DNA of 8,380 bases, taken from assembly GCA_004195305.1 (NCBI GenBank), contig SDWN01000581.1, positions 1 through 8,380 on the forward strand, in the 5' to 3' direction. The notes under the pieces were generated by a model, which saw only the letters and a program-made list of their open reading frames with translations, was not told where the DNA came from and searched no databases. The position numbers and the translations under genes were made by a program. Positions 1 through 6,294 of the stretch are shown here, piece by piece; the stretch's first letter is position 1; every line of letters starts with the position of its first letter. The DNA comes from Neptunomonas sp. Its GTDB lineage: Bacteria > Pseudomonadota > Gammaproteobacteria > Pseudomonadales > Balneatricaceae.

Positions 1-1023
1 GAACATACATCGCTCTTAACCGGAGATGTCCTGGCCGATGGCAGAGATGTGAAAAAATTCATCTCTCATGATGTAAACAGGGATGGCAACATTGCCGCCG
101 TCATTAAGCCTGCTGCCTCCAGTGAAATTCATTACGGAAGTGGACTCTACCTCAATCACTTAAGGGGGGGCTTCGAACCCATCCTGGGGATTGGAGACAA
201 GTTTCATCAGGATCAGTATGAATCGACCGGCATCATGGGTGATATCAGTTTAGATGATGAAAATAGCCTTTTATTGACAGCGAATCATCTGACAGGAAGT
301 GCGCCGCGATCCAGTCTTTTTCACCTCCCAGGATCCATGTTGTCCAACTCCAGGCAGGTCATGAGTACAGGAGATTTTGTTAATGGCTCCGATGAATTTG
401 TCACTGGTTTCGGGATTGTCGATCATAATGCCGCTGGCCACTTTTCCAGCACCATTTCGCATGCGCAGTCCGGCCTTGTCGGGGCAGTTAAGCAGCCCGG
501 TGCAGAAAATCCGGTAAACGGTTTGTTACAGGGGCATCTTGCTAACCCCAATGATCATTTCCTGCTGTCAGCAGGACCTAATATCTCAGCGTCTACTCAT
601 ACCGCCAGCGTTCATTATGGTCCGAGAGTGGCTTCGGATGGAATGATCTACTCAAAGATCGCTGATCAATACAAGGAGTCACTCATCGCTGGCGACGAGG
701 TGATCAAGACAACTGATGGAGTCTCGTCTCAAGGGGATAAAATATCCTCCTTTACACCCGGCTGCACAGGAGCCGACGGCGCCTTCTATTATACCGAATA
801 TTCAGAATCTGAGAGCGGCCTGCACACCGTGTTGTTTGCTTATGATGGCGTCGAACATAAAGAAATCCTTTCAAGCGGCAATACGCTTTCGGATGGTGGT
901 TCACCTGTAAGAAATATCTTGTTTTCCACAACGACGAATCATGTTGCTGATGACGGTAATATCGTATTGCTTTGCGAATTTGCCGACAAATCGACTTCTA
1001 TTGTTGTTGGAATTCCAGTCTAG
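1..1023 (+). CDS. Repeat protein, propeller-like (NxxG-type repeats), 5' end outside window
   Basis: The reading frame is open from base 1 to the TAG at 1021-1023, giving 340 visible residues; the GTG at 49 lies inside a repeat and is unlikely to be the real start. Repeats of about 50-60 residues share a pattern like (T/S)G(D/N)xLxDG, then about 15-20 residues, then VxxDGNI. The first visible copy (residues 7-27, TGDVLADG then VNRDGNIAAV) and the last (about 291-322, SGNTLSDGG then VADDGNIVLL) match clearly; middle copies (DISLDDENSLLL, IVDHNAAGHF, TGADGAFYY) are degenerate. This resembles the tandem-repeat family described as NxxGxxxAF, probably a beta-propeller; that match is by eye. The protein ends with a repeat and shows no C-terminal anchor. 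A signal peptide cannot be judged. Only two cysteines are visible. It is followed after 11 nt by the next gene, so co-transcription is likely. Function unknown. Confidence 0.8.
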   Translation, partial: EHTSLLTGDVLADGRDVKKFISHDVNRDGNIAAVIKPAASSEIHYGSGLYLNHLRGGFEPILGIGDKFHQDQYESTGIMGDISLDDENSLLLTANHLTGSAPRSSLFHLPGSMLSNSRQVMSTGDFVNGSDEFVTGFGIVDHNAAGHFSSTISHAQSGLVGAVKQPGAENPVNGLLQGHLANPNDHFLLSAGPNISASTHTASVHYGPRVASDGMIYSKIADQYKESLIAGDEVIKTTDGVSSQGDKISSFTPGCTGADGAFYYTEYSESESGLHTVLFAYDGVEHKEILSSGNTLSDGGSPVRNILFSTTTNHVADDGNIVLLCEFADKSTSIVVGIPV

Positions 1024-1034
1024 GGAGATATCGC

Positions 1035-2249
1035 ATGGCGAACTATCATATTGACAATACCAAGATAGGAACGGGCGAAACAGCCAATATCGCTGATTCC
1101 AAAGCAATTCCAATCTACGAATATTTCCACTTCCCCGAGAATTGGTCAAAAGCGTTTGATTTTGACCTTTTGAAAATGAATAAAGATGTCGAGATTTCCA
1201 TATTGCACGGCAAAGTGTCGACCGATGCCCAGCTGAGTCTCGGGCTTGGCTTAGCTGGACCCAACTGGGCGGGCACTATGGATGTGGAGGGAGACGTCAA
1301 AGATAAGACCCTGTTGCTGGATATTACCAACGATCAATTCGTTGCCGGGATGCTGATCGGAGCCGATGCCAGTTTAACTCTTAATCTGGCCTTTCAGTAT
1401 AAGAGAGAAACTTTCGAATTTGATTGGCGCCATCCGTTTAGTTCCCATTGGACCTATGCTTGGCACGATCTGCTCCGGATTAACAAGGTCATGCAGTTCG
1501 ACCTTTTAAATGCACTGGCGACCATCGCGGTTGATGGTGTAAAGATTGTAGTAACCTTGCTCAAGCTGGTCCCCGGGCTTGGGAAAATTGCCAAACTGAT
1601 GCCGGATGTAACCTATCCTAATCCTCGGACCTTCAACAGCGGCATTTCAAGCCATGTCAGCAACAACTTCCTATTTTCTGGAGGTCTGGATTTCCCTACC
1701 ACCTTGGAGGCATCTTTCAATCTGATAGATATAATCGAAGTCCTGGGGAAAACTGGGGTGGAAGTCGTACAGCCAGAGTTGATACCCATTGTTGAGGTTG
1801 AAACAAAGCTCGAAAAGCTTATGAAGTGGATCAAACCGTCATTTTCCACGGGGCCTATCTTTGGCTGGAATTTTACGACCTATCTTAGGATCTCTGGTAT
1901 CAATGCCTATTGGGGGGAAGATAAGCAGAGTTTAAGTGATATCACTACTGTAGGGTCGGAAATTAAAGCCTCTCTTTCAGACGCTGCTCCTGAAAACGCG
2001 CCCGATAGCATAGGGATTGAATTTGATCATCGACCAACTATAGACAATACGCTGGGTTGGTGGATTGAACTTACCTGGTTGAAGATATTTTCCGTGCAGC
2101 GTGAAGTCCGTATTAGCCCAGGAGACATCTCCGCCGACTTTGCGGTTCCAGCCGGAAACGCCTACACCTACGAAATTCGAAATAACGTCGGTAGTCAATC
2201 AAGTGATGACGTTGTCGTGACCAGGGTCGCTGACTGGATTATTGAATAA
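1035..2249 (+). CDS. Hypothetical protein, 404 aa, cysteine-free, unknown family
   Basis: I do not recognise this family. The ATG at 1035 is chosen because GGGAG at 1023-1027 lies 7 nt upstream; an earlier in-frame start at 972 would overlap the previous gene. The protein is 404 residues, has no cysteine and is rich in tryptophan (12). Residues 50-130 alternate polar and hydrophobic residues as beta strands do. Residues about 155-190 form a strongly hydrophobic/amphipathic, probably helical stretch (ALATIAVDGVKIVVTLLKLV, then GLGKIAKLM). Residues 210-290 again look beta-rich (FLFSGGLDF, GWNFTTYLRISG), and the C-terminus (about 355-404) looks like a small beta domain. There is no signal peptide. 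A membrane-interacting or pore-forming role is speculation from the central segment. It lies between the repeat protein and the HEAT protein in the same operon, with an 18-nt gap downstream. Confidence 0.85.
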   Translation: MANYHIDNTKIGTGETANIADSKAIPIYEYFHFPENWSKAFDFDLLKMNKDVEISILHGKVSTDAQLSLGLGLAGPNWAGTMDVEGDVKDKTLLLDITNDQFVAGMLIGADASLTLNLAFQYKRETFEFDWRHPFSSHWTYAWHDLLRINKVMQFDLLNALATIAVDGVKIVVTLLKLVPGLGKIAKLMPDVTYPNPRTFNSGISSHVSNNFLFSGGLDFPTTLEASFNLIDIIEVLGKTGVEVVQPELIPIVEVETKLEKLMKWIKPSFSTGPIFGWNFTTYLRISGINAYWGEDKQSLSDITTVGSEIKASLSDAAPENAPDSIGIEFDHRPTIDNTLGWWIELTWLKIFSVQREVRISPGDISADFAVPAGNAYTYEIRNNVGSQSSDDVVVTRVADWIIE

Positions 2250-2267
2250 GGGAGGTTAGTGCGGCAT

Positions 2268-3419
2268 ATGCAAATAAATATATCATCACTTGAAGATCTG
2301 GCTGTCTGCTTGAAAAGCGGCCGGTTGTCACTGAAGCTGACGGTCTTGCAGAAGGTTTATAAACAACTTGAGCATGCCAACACGTGCGGAAAAAAACTTC
2401 AACAGCCGCTCATTGACCTGATTTATGAAAGGTATGAAGAAACCGATGACAAAGAGGAGCGCACCTGGTGTACCTGCATCCTGCTCCTAACAGAAGATGA
2501 CCGGAAATTTACCATCGCAGAACAGCAATTTTTTGCTCATGATGACAATGCCATCCTCTTGCTATGTGCTGATCAGATCACGTCTCTGCCAGCTTCTCGC
2601 CGTGCCACGATGCTCAGTAATCTGGTAATGAAAAATGGCAGTGCTGCCCGCCAGCGGTTGACTGCGAACCTGCTCAGCGATTGCCTGGCTATGCTTGAGC
2701 CTGATGTGGCATTGCGCGTGGCCATTCTTTCAGACCATCAATTACCTCTGAAAGAGGTGACCGACAATACTCTCGGTTTGTGGATCAAGGAACTTTCTGG
2801 GCCCTATCGTATGAACGTGCGACGACTTCTGGGCAAAAATAGTCAAGCCTCCTTCAGCGTTTTGCTTGAAAACTGGAAAATATTACCTACAGCTCTTGCG
2901 AGCTGGGTTATCACCAAAGCGATACAAAAAGAGGTCGATATCACCAAAAGAGTTGTTATGGAAATACTTGAAACCAGTAGGGATATCGGGTTGCAGATAC
3001 ATGCTTTGGGCGCGTTAAACCAGCTACCGTTTACTGAATGTGACGAGGCAATTCTGGAATCTCTCTACGGGCACAAAGATAATTCTGTAAGCGCAGCGGC
3101 ACTGGAAGTCGGGCGGAACGAACTGCCTTGGGATAGCTGGCTTGCAGAAGGGGTTCCTGATGATCTGCGGTTGGCGGTTCTGAAAAGGATCACCAAAAAT
3201 GAGCACAAAACAAGCATGCCGTTTCTTGAGAAGCTTCTGCAGGACAAAAACTGGAAAATCCGTGCTCGAACAACTGAAACTTTGATCGCTTTGGCTCCTG
3301 ATTCCCTGAATATATTAAAGGCCCAATTGCGGGGTGATCACCTTGAAGCAAGGATAGGTGCAGTGCAAGCGCTACAGCGGCTGGGTGAAGAGAAGTGGGT
3401 GCTAGAGGCTACCGCTTAA
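2268..3419 (+). CDS. HEAT/ARM-repeat protein
   Basis: This is a 383-residue all-alpha protein. The best repeats are at the C-terminus (about residues 315-376): MPFLEKLLQDKNWKIRARTT and the following LKAQLRGDHLEARIGAVQAL are two consecutive HEAT units with the typical L-x-D-x-x-x-x-V/I-R-x-x-A spacing. Earlier helices, such as RDIGLQIHALGALNQL and DNSVSAAALEVG, fit the same solenoid less clearly. Such solenoids generally bind other proteins; no catalytic motif is visible. There is no signal peptide, and several cysteines (for example TWCTC, LLCADQ, SDCLAM) suggest the cytoplasm, unlike the cysteine-free neighbours. The start is uncertain: GGAGG at 2251-2255 is 12 nt from the ATG at 2268 but only 3 nt from a GTG at 2259, so I prefer the ATG. 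An adaptor or immunity-like role in the operon is inference. Confidence 0.85.
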   Translation: MQINISSLEDLAVCLKSGRLSLKLTVLQKVYKQLEHANTCGKKLQQPLIDLIYERYEETDDKEERTWCTCILLLTEDDRKFTIAEQQFFAHDDNAILLLCADQITSLPASRRATMLSNLVMKNGSAARQRLTANLLSDCLAMLEPDVALRVAILSDHQLPLKEVTDNTLGLWIKELSGPYRMNVRRLLGKNSQASFSVLLENWKILPTALASWVITKAIQKEVDITKRVVMEILETSRDIGLQIHALGALNQLPFTECDEAILESLYGHKDNSVSAAALEVGRNELPWDSWLAEGVPDDLRLAVLKRITKNEHKTSMPFLEKLLQDKNWKIRARTTETLIALAPDSLNILKAQLRGDHLEARIGAVQALQRLGEEKWVLEATA

Positions 3420-3444
3420 CACCACCGGAATAAATACACAGAAT

Positions 3445-3449
3445 GGGAG
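3445..3449 (+). promoter_or_regulatory. Ribosome binding site that favours a TTG start
   Basis: GGGAG sits directly on the upstream ATG (3443-3445) and 8 nt before the TTG at 3458. This supports TTG initiation for the secreted protein gene, since a ribosome starting at the ATG would lack a good Shine-Dalgarno. Confidence 0.5.
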
Positions 3450-3457
3450 AAACGTCC

Positions 3458-4165
3458 TTGAAAAGATTGCTGAAGATACCTTTGATTGTAAGTTTTCTAA
3501 TGATTCAATCTGCGACAACCCTTGCTGGATTTGAAGATACAATATCCAACTTTGCGTATAATGTTTTCGAGAAGTCAGCCTCCGCTGGATCTGCTTTCGA
3601 GAAAAGTCAACGAATGGCCAATCTGAAGCTGGTAGAAGATGGTGCTGGCTACTATGTTTTTGATAACCATGATCTCCATGGCCGTCACTGGAACAGAATT
3701 AATTTCTGGTATCCCTACAAATCATACAGCCATGAGATGACAACGACTCTCGAACCAGTCCACATTAGAGTGGATCAGCTTATCGCTGATTTAAAAAAAG
3801 AAGCTAAAGACAAGGGGAATATTGAAATCCCCTTCTGGTGGGATCATCAGGATGCGATGTTGGAAAACGTCATCAGAGAGTTTGTTCATGCTGTAGGAAC
3901 GGAAAATTTTGTTATCTCGTTTGTTTATAGCATGAGTACGCATAATATTTCATTTTATGTCAATGTGGACTCGAATGCATCGCATGACACGATACACAAT
4001 ACAACGCTGATAAAAGTACTAAAGGATAATATTAGACGGGTTCTTGCCGATCCTGATGCTTTTTCAAGATATGGTCGTGAAATCCGAGACAACTTCACAG
4101 TATCATTTGGAAAACCTTTAATCGTGTTTTATATACTTGGCACCGGCACTCTTTATCTCCATTGA
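3458..4165 (+). CDS. Secreted hypothetical protein with signal peptide
   Basis: I recognise no family. From the TTG at 3458 the protein is 235 residues and begins with a classic Sec signal peptide: MKRLLK, a hydrophobic core IPLIVSFLMI, and a likely signal peptidase I site after TTLA (residue 23). The TTG has an ideally placed GGGAG (3445-3449) 8 nt upstream. The alternative ATG at 3443 overlaps that ribosome binding site and has only a weak one of its own; it would add five residues (MGETS) before the same signal. The mature part has no cysteine, is rich in aromatics and histidine (FDNHDLHGRHWNRINFWYPY, FWWDHQD), and has an amphipathic helix around VDQLIADLKKEAKDKG. It ends in a hydrophobic stretch (PLIVFYILGTGTLYLH). 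It is probably periplasmic or outer-surface and is last in the four-gene operon. Confidence 0.8.
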   Translation: MKRLLKIPLIVSFLMIQSATTLAGFEDTISNFAYNVFEKSASAGSAFEKSQRMANLKLVEDGAGYYVFDNHDLHGRHWNRINFWYPYKSYSHEMTTTLEPVHIRVDQLIADLKKEAKDKGNIEIPFWWDHQDAMLENVIREFVHAVGTENFVISFVYSMSTHNISFYVNVDSNASHDTIHNTTLIKVLKDNIRRVLADPDAFSRYGREIRDNFTVSFGKPLIVFYILGTGTLYLH

Positions 4166-4181
4166 TGCGGATTTGATAGAT

Positions 4182-4205
4182 GGCTCCTAAAATTAGGATC
4201 GAGCC
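4182..4205 (+). terminator. Hairpin after the four-gene operon, possible terminator
   Basis: GGCTC (4182-4186) pairs with GAGCC (4201-4205). Inside, CTAA (4187-4190) pairs with TTAG (4193-4196), leaving a GATC bulge on one side. It starts 16 nt after the stop codon of the secreted protein gene, where a terminator is expected. The following sequence (TTAGATCGATTAAATT) is AT-rich but has no continuous T-tract, so Rho-independent function is uncertain. Confidence 0.35.
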
Positions 4206-4255
4206 TTAGATCGATTAAATTACTATAAGATATCCAAGCTTATCGAGAGGAGGAC

Positions 4256-4470
4256 ATGAAAAACACAAAGGTTGGCATCCGAGTCAGGCCACACGCATAA
4301 TCCTTGTTGCGTTTGTGGTCAACGAATCTATCCTGACTTACGAAGATAAAAATCTAAAAAAGGCCCCCTATGCGCACAATCGGGAGCATGGGGTTGCGTC
4401 TTGCATGTTAAGAACCGTCATGCTGAATGGCTACCTGAACCTAGCACGTCTGCTTTGTCGATATTCCTGA
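4256..4470 (+). pseudogene. Tiny ORF or frameshifted gene remnant behind a strong RBS
   Basis: GAGGAGG (4246-4252) precedes an ATG at 4256 at ideal spacing, but the frame closes at 4298-4300 after 14 residues (MKNTKVGIRVRPHA). In another frame, from about 4285 to the TGA at 4468-4470, there is an open stretch beginning ATRIILVAFVVNESILTYED, which would join as a positively charged N-terminus followed by a short hydrophobic segment. That arrangement resembles the start of a membrane sensor or chemoreceptor, and a single indel near 4285 would explain it. I cannot assign a family, and the distal part does not look convincing. The alternative is a genuine 14-residue leader peptide or a chance ORF. 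Confidence 0.25.
4356..4393 (-). terminator. Possible Rho-independent terminator on the minus strand
   Basis: Read on the minus strand, CCCC-ATGC pairs with GCAT-GGGG across a 12-nt loop, with one bulged base. Three nt after the stem comes a run of six T (plus-strand A at 4356-4361). It would stop transcription coming leftward from the MerR-type gene, although it lies about 475 nt beyond that gene's stop codon. Confidence 0.35.
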
Positions 4471-4573
4471 AAACGTGTGGATCGTCGCCTGCGGTCGATT
4501 AGCTGACTTCATCAGTTGATCGATTTGGGTTTCTATCGAACCTTTAACTTGAATCAAATTCAATCAACAAACT

Positions 4574-4596
4574 GAGGTTAGGATTAACCTCAATCC
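4574..4596. repeat. Two overlapping, mutually exclusive inverted repeats
   Basis: GAGGTTA (4574-4580), loop GGAT, TAACCTC (4585-4591) is a perfect 7-bp dyad. GGATT (4581-4585) also pairs with AATCC (4592-4596), and the two stems share bases, so both cannot form at once. It could be an operator dyad or a small RNA switch; nothing downstream identifies a target gene. Confidence 0.5.
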
Positions 4597-4867
4597 GTAT
4601 TCGTTGACGCCAGCCCTAAGGGGGAAATGTGGCGGTCTACCGCAGATGCGCCCATTGACGACATACCGGAGTGGATTTTCCAGGCCTGAAGCGTCCAGGT
4701 TATTTGCACTTTAGCGGACATCGTTAGCTGTATTGGGAGTTTTCTACAGCAGCGAGATGTCTAGCACAGAGGAACGCTTCAACTGCGCTTGTCGTAGTCA
4801 CTATCCATACTTCAGTCACTCTCCGGGTAATCAGGGTGTAGACCCGTCTGTTGCTGCACTAACAGCA

Positions 4868-5287
4868 TCATGTCAGGCACAGCCTTCGCCCTTTGCTTGC
4901 TGCCTTGAGTTGTTCCGCAATGCCACATTGAGCCACCGTACGGTGCCTTGTGCAGCGCTGACGCAAAATATGCAGCTGTGATTCCAGTTCGACAAGTTCG
5001 GCGCGGCGCTGGTGGACGGCGGCCAGGTGATGATCAATCAGAGTGTCGATTTGATCACAGTCGGCACCAGGGTTTATTAACAATGACAGCAATTGGCGAA
5101 TCTCAGACAGTGGGATCTCCAGTGCCCTGCAGTGGCGTACAAAGAGCAGTCGCTCCAAATGAGCGTTTTCGTAGCGGCGATATCCGTTTGCTTCCCGTGA
5201 GGGCGCCTGCAAAACCCCCTCCCGCTCATAAAAACGTATCGTTTCATGATCGATCCCAGTACGGCGGCTAAGAGTTCCGATTCGCAT
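4868..5287 (-). CDS. cadR: MerR-family metal-responsive regulator, CadR/PbrR type
   Basis: This 139-residue transcription factor starts with the MerR winged-helix signature MRIGTLSRRTGIDHETIRFY followed by EREGVL and GYRRY (residues 1-40). A dimerisation helix follows (about 80-112), then a short C-terminal metal loop. Cysteines at 77 (GADCDQ), 112 (RQRCT) and 121 (AQCGI) match the three metal-binding cysteines of CadR and PbrR, which sense Cd(II), Pb(II) and sometimes Zn(II). Length is normal for the family. The C-terminus adds KGRRLCLT with one further cysteine (137) and lacks an obvious histidine cluster. The start is supported by a G-rich ribosome binding site on the minus strand (complement of CCCCCC at 5295-5300). 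It is divergent from the CDF transporter, with the shared operator between them. Cd versus Pb specificity cannot be settled by eye. Confidence 0.9.
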   Translation of the reverse strand: MRIGTLSRRTGIDHETIRFYEREGVLQAPSREANGYRRYENAHLERLLFVRHCRALEIPLSEIRQLLSLLINPGADCDQIDTLIDHHLAAVHQRRAELVELESQLHILRQRCTRHRTVAQCGIAEQLKAASKGRRLCLT

Positions 5288-5323
5288 GACGCAACCCCCC
5301 TTTTTTTGCGAGGTAAATGAAAG

Positions 5324-5329
5324 ATTATA
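5324..5329 (-). promoter_or_regulatory. -10 element of the cadR-type gene promoter
   Basis: ATTATA on the plus strand reads TATAAT on the minus strand, a perfect -10 hexamer 36 nt upstream of the regulator ATG. The expected -35 region falls at about 5347-5353, inside the operator dyad, and is poor (TTAGTC at 18-bp spacing). Bound regulator would therefore cover its own promoter, which fits the autoregulation known for MerR proteins. Confidence 0.55.
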
Positions 5330-5334
5330 AGGGG

Positions 5335-5365
5335 TTGACCCTGTATCGACTAAAGGGTTTCCAAT
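5335..5365 (+). promoter_or_regulatory. MerR-type promoter and operator for the CDF transporter gene
   Basis: The -35 TTGACC (5335-5340) is followed by a 19-bp spacer and a -10 TCCAAT (5360-5365). The over-long spacer is the hallmark of promoters that MerR proteins activate by DNA distortion. Inside it lies a perfect dyad, ACCCT (5338-5342) and AGGGT (5354-5358), separated by 11 bp, close to known CadR and PbrR operators. The predicted transcript starts near 5372, leaving about 29 nt of leader before the ATG at 5401. Confidence 0.85.
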
Positions 5366-5400
5366 AAGACATTCAATTACGGAAAAATATGGAGATACTT

Positions 5401-6108
5401 ATGGCTGGAAACTGTTGCAGTGTGCCTACGGGCTGTATTGGTGATTCTCCTGTGGGACGCCTTTTTCGGCGTGCGCTCTGGATTGCTCTAGTGGTGAACG
5501 CTCTAATGTTCATCTTTGAGCTGGTGGCTGGACTACAGTCTGGCTCGGTAGCGTTGCTGGCCGATGCCATCGACTTCTTAGGCGATACGGCCAACTATCT
5601 GATATCTCTGGTCGTAATGTCGATGGGGTTGCTATGGCGTGCGCGAGCGGCCTGGATCAAAGGGCTTACCCTAGTGCTATTCGGTCTGGCGGTGCTGGGC
5701 CGTGCAGCTTGGGGTTTTATTGAAGGAACGCCGCCTGAACCTTTAGTGATGACGGGTGCTGGCGCGCTGGCGCTGTTGGCTAACGCGGGGGTGGCGTTGC
5801 TTCTCTACCGCTTTCGCGATGGCGATGCCGATATGCGTTCGGTTTGGATTTGTAGCCGCAATGACTCTATCGGCAATTTAGCCGTTATGCTGGCGGCGGC
5901 TGGCGTGTTCGCCACCGGTAGTGCTTGGCCCGATCTGACGGTGGCCTGCATTATGGCGGCTCTTGCCCTTAGCGGCGGATTCAGCATCCTTCGTCACGCC
6001 CGTGTCGATATGCGGCGGGCGGAAGCTTACACCCAGGCAGCCGAGTCTAAGCACCCGGAATCCACACCAGCTACTGCGGCCAGTGATACCGCACAAGGAA
6101 CACGATAA
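5401..6108 (+). CDS. Cation diffusion facilitator (CDF) metal transporter, short form
   Basis: This is a 235-residue inner-membrane protein expected to export divalent metal in exchange for protons. About six hydrophobic segments are visible (roughly 25-45, 48-76, 88-108, 116-136, 146-171, 178-195). The TM2 motif SVALLADAIDFLGD contains D58-x-x-x-D62, the CDF metal-site spacing. TM5 reads ICSRNDSIGN, with D155 in the usual aspartate position but cysteine 151 where histidine or aspartate is usual. CDF proteins are typically near 300 residues with a cytoplasmic ferredoxin-like domain; here only a polar tail of about 35 residues follows TM6, so that domain is absent. The N-terminus has a CCSVPTGC cluster that could bind metal. 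ATG 5401 is preferred over ATG 5389 because GGAG at 5391-5394 is 6 nt upstream. It is controlled by the divergent CadR-type regulator. Confidence 0.85.
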   Translation: MAGNCCSVPTGCIGDSPVGRLFRRALWIALVVNALMFIFELVAGLQSGSVALLADAIDFLGDTANYLISLVVMSMGLLWRARAAWIKGLTLVLFGLAVLGRAAWGFIEGTPPEPLVMTGAGALALLANAGVALLLYRFRDGDADMRSVWICSRNDSIGNLAVMLAAAGVFATGSAWPDLTVACIMAALALSGGFSILRHARVDMRRAEAYTQAAESKHPESTPATAASDTAQGTR

Positions 6109-6148
6109 TTTGGGCGATGGCGTTTAATTTGAATCCATCGAGTAATCA

Positions 6149-6257
6149 GGAAGGGAAAATACCTTCCACTAATTGATTGGGCAGTGCCAGCAGGGATCGG
6201 GATCTATCGATTGGGTGCCGAATCTTGCAGGTGGCACCCATTACCGCGGTAGCGGTA
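6149..6257. repeat. Three consecutive hairpins between convergent genes
   Basis: Three perfect stems follow each other: GGAAGG/CCTTCC (6149-6154 with 6162-6167), TGGGTGCC/GGCACCCA (6212-6219 with 6233-6240, 13-nt loop) and TACCGC/GCGGTA (6242-6247 with 6252-6257, 4-nt loop). They lie between the stops of the convergent CDF and permease genes, so blocking read-through from both sides is the likely role, though none has a T-tract. The last two are almost contiguous. Confidence 0.55.
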
Positions 6258-6294
6258 TAGTCCTGTGCGGCCTTTGCTGACATTAGGAGAGGGC

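Larger units (their letters stand above)
4166..4867. other. About 700 bp without a convincing full gene
   Basis: This gap separates the + strand operon from the metal-resistance pair. It contains the post-operon hairpin, a tiny ORF with a strong ribosome binding site (4256), a possible minus-strand terminator (4356-4393) and short perfect inverted repeats: TTGAAT-CAA-ATTCAA (4549-4563), GAGGTTA-GGAT-TAACCTC (4574-4591), GCGGT-CT-ACCGC (4632-4643) and TGCTG-CACTAA-CAGCA near 4851-4866. No RNA gene or transposase is recognisable. The mixture suggests a recombination scar or decayed genes. Confidence 0.6.

Noticed and set aside
4707..4725. TTTGCACTTTAGCGGACA as a possible insertion-sequence end
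   Set aside because: It has the flavour of an IS terminus, but I found no partner inverted repeat, target duplication or transposase.
4166..4867. Integron attC sites or CRISPR repeats in the gap
   Set aside because: No core sites of the RYYYAAC/GTRRRRY type in proper pairing and no regularly spaced direct repeats were seen.
4733..4981. Plus-strand ORF of 82 residues
   Set aside because: It runs into the antisense of the CadR-type gene, has no ribosome binding site and looks like no protein family.
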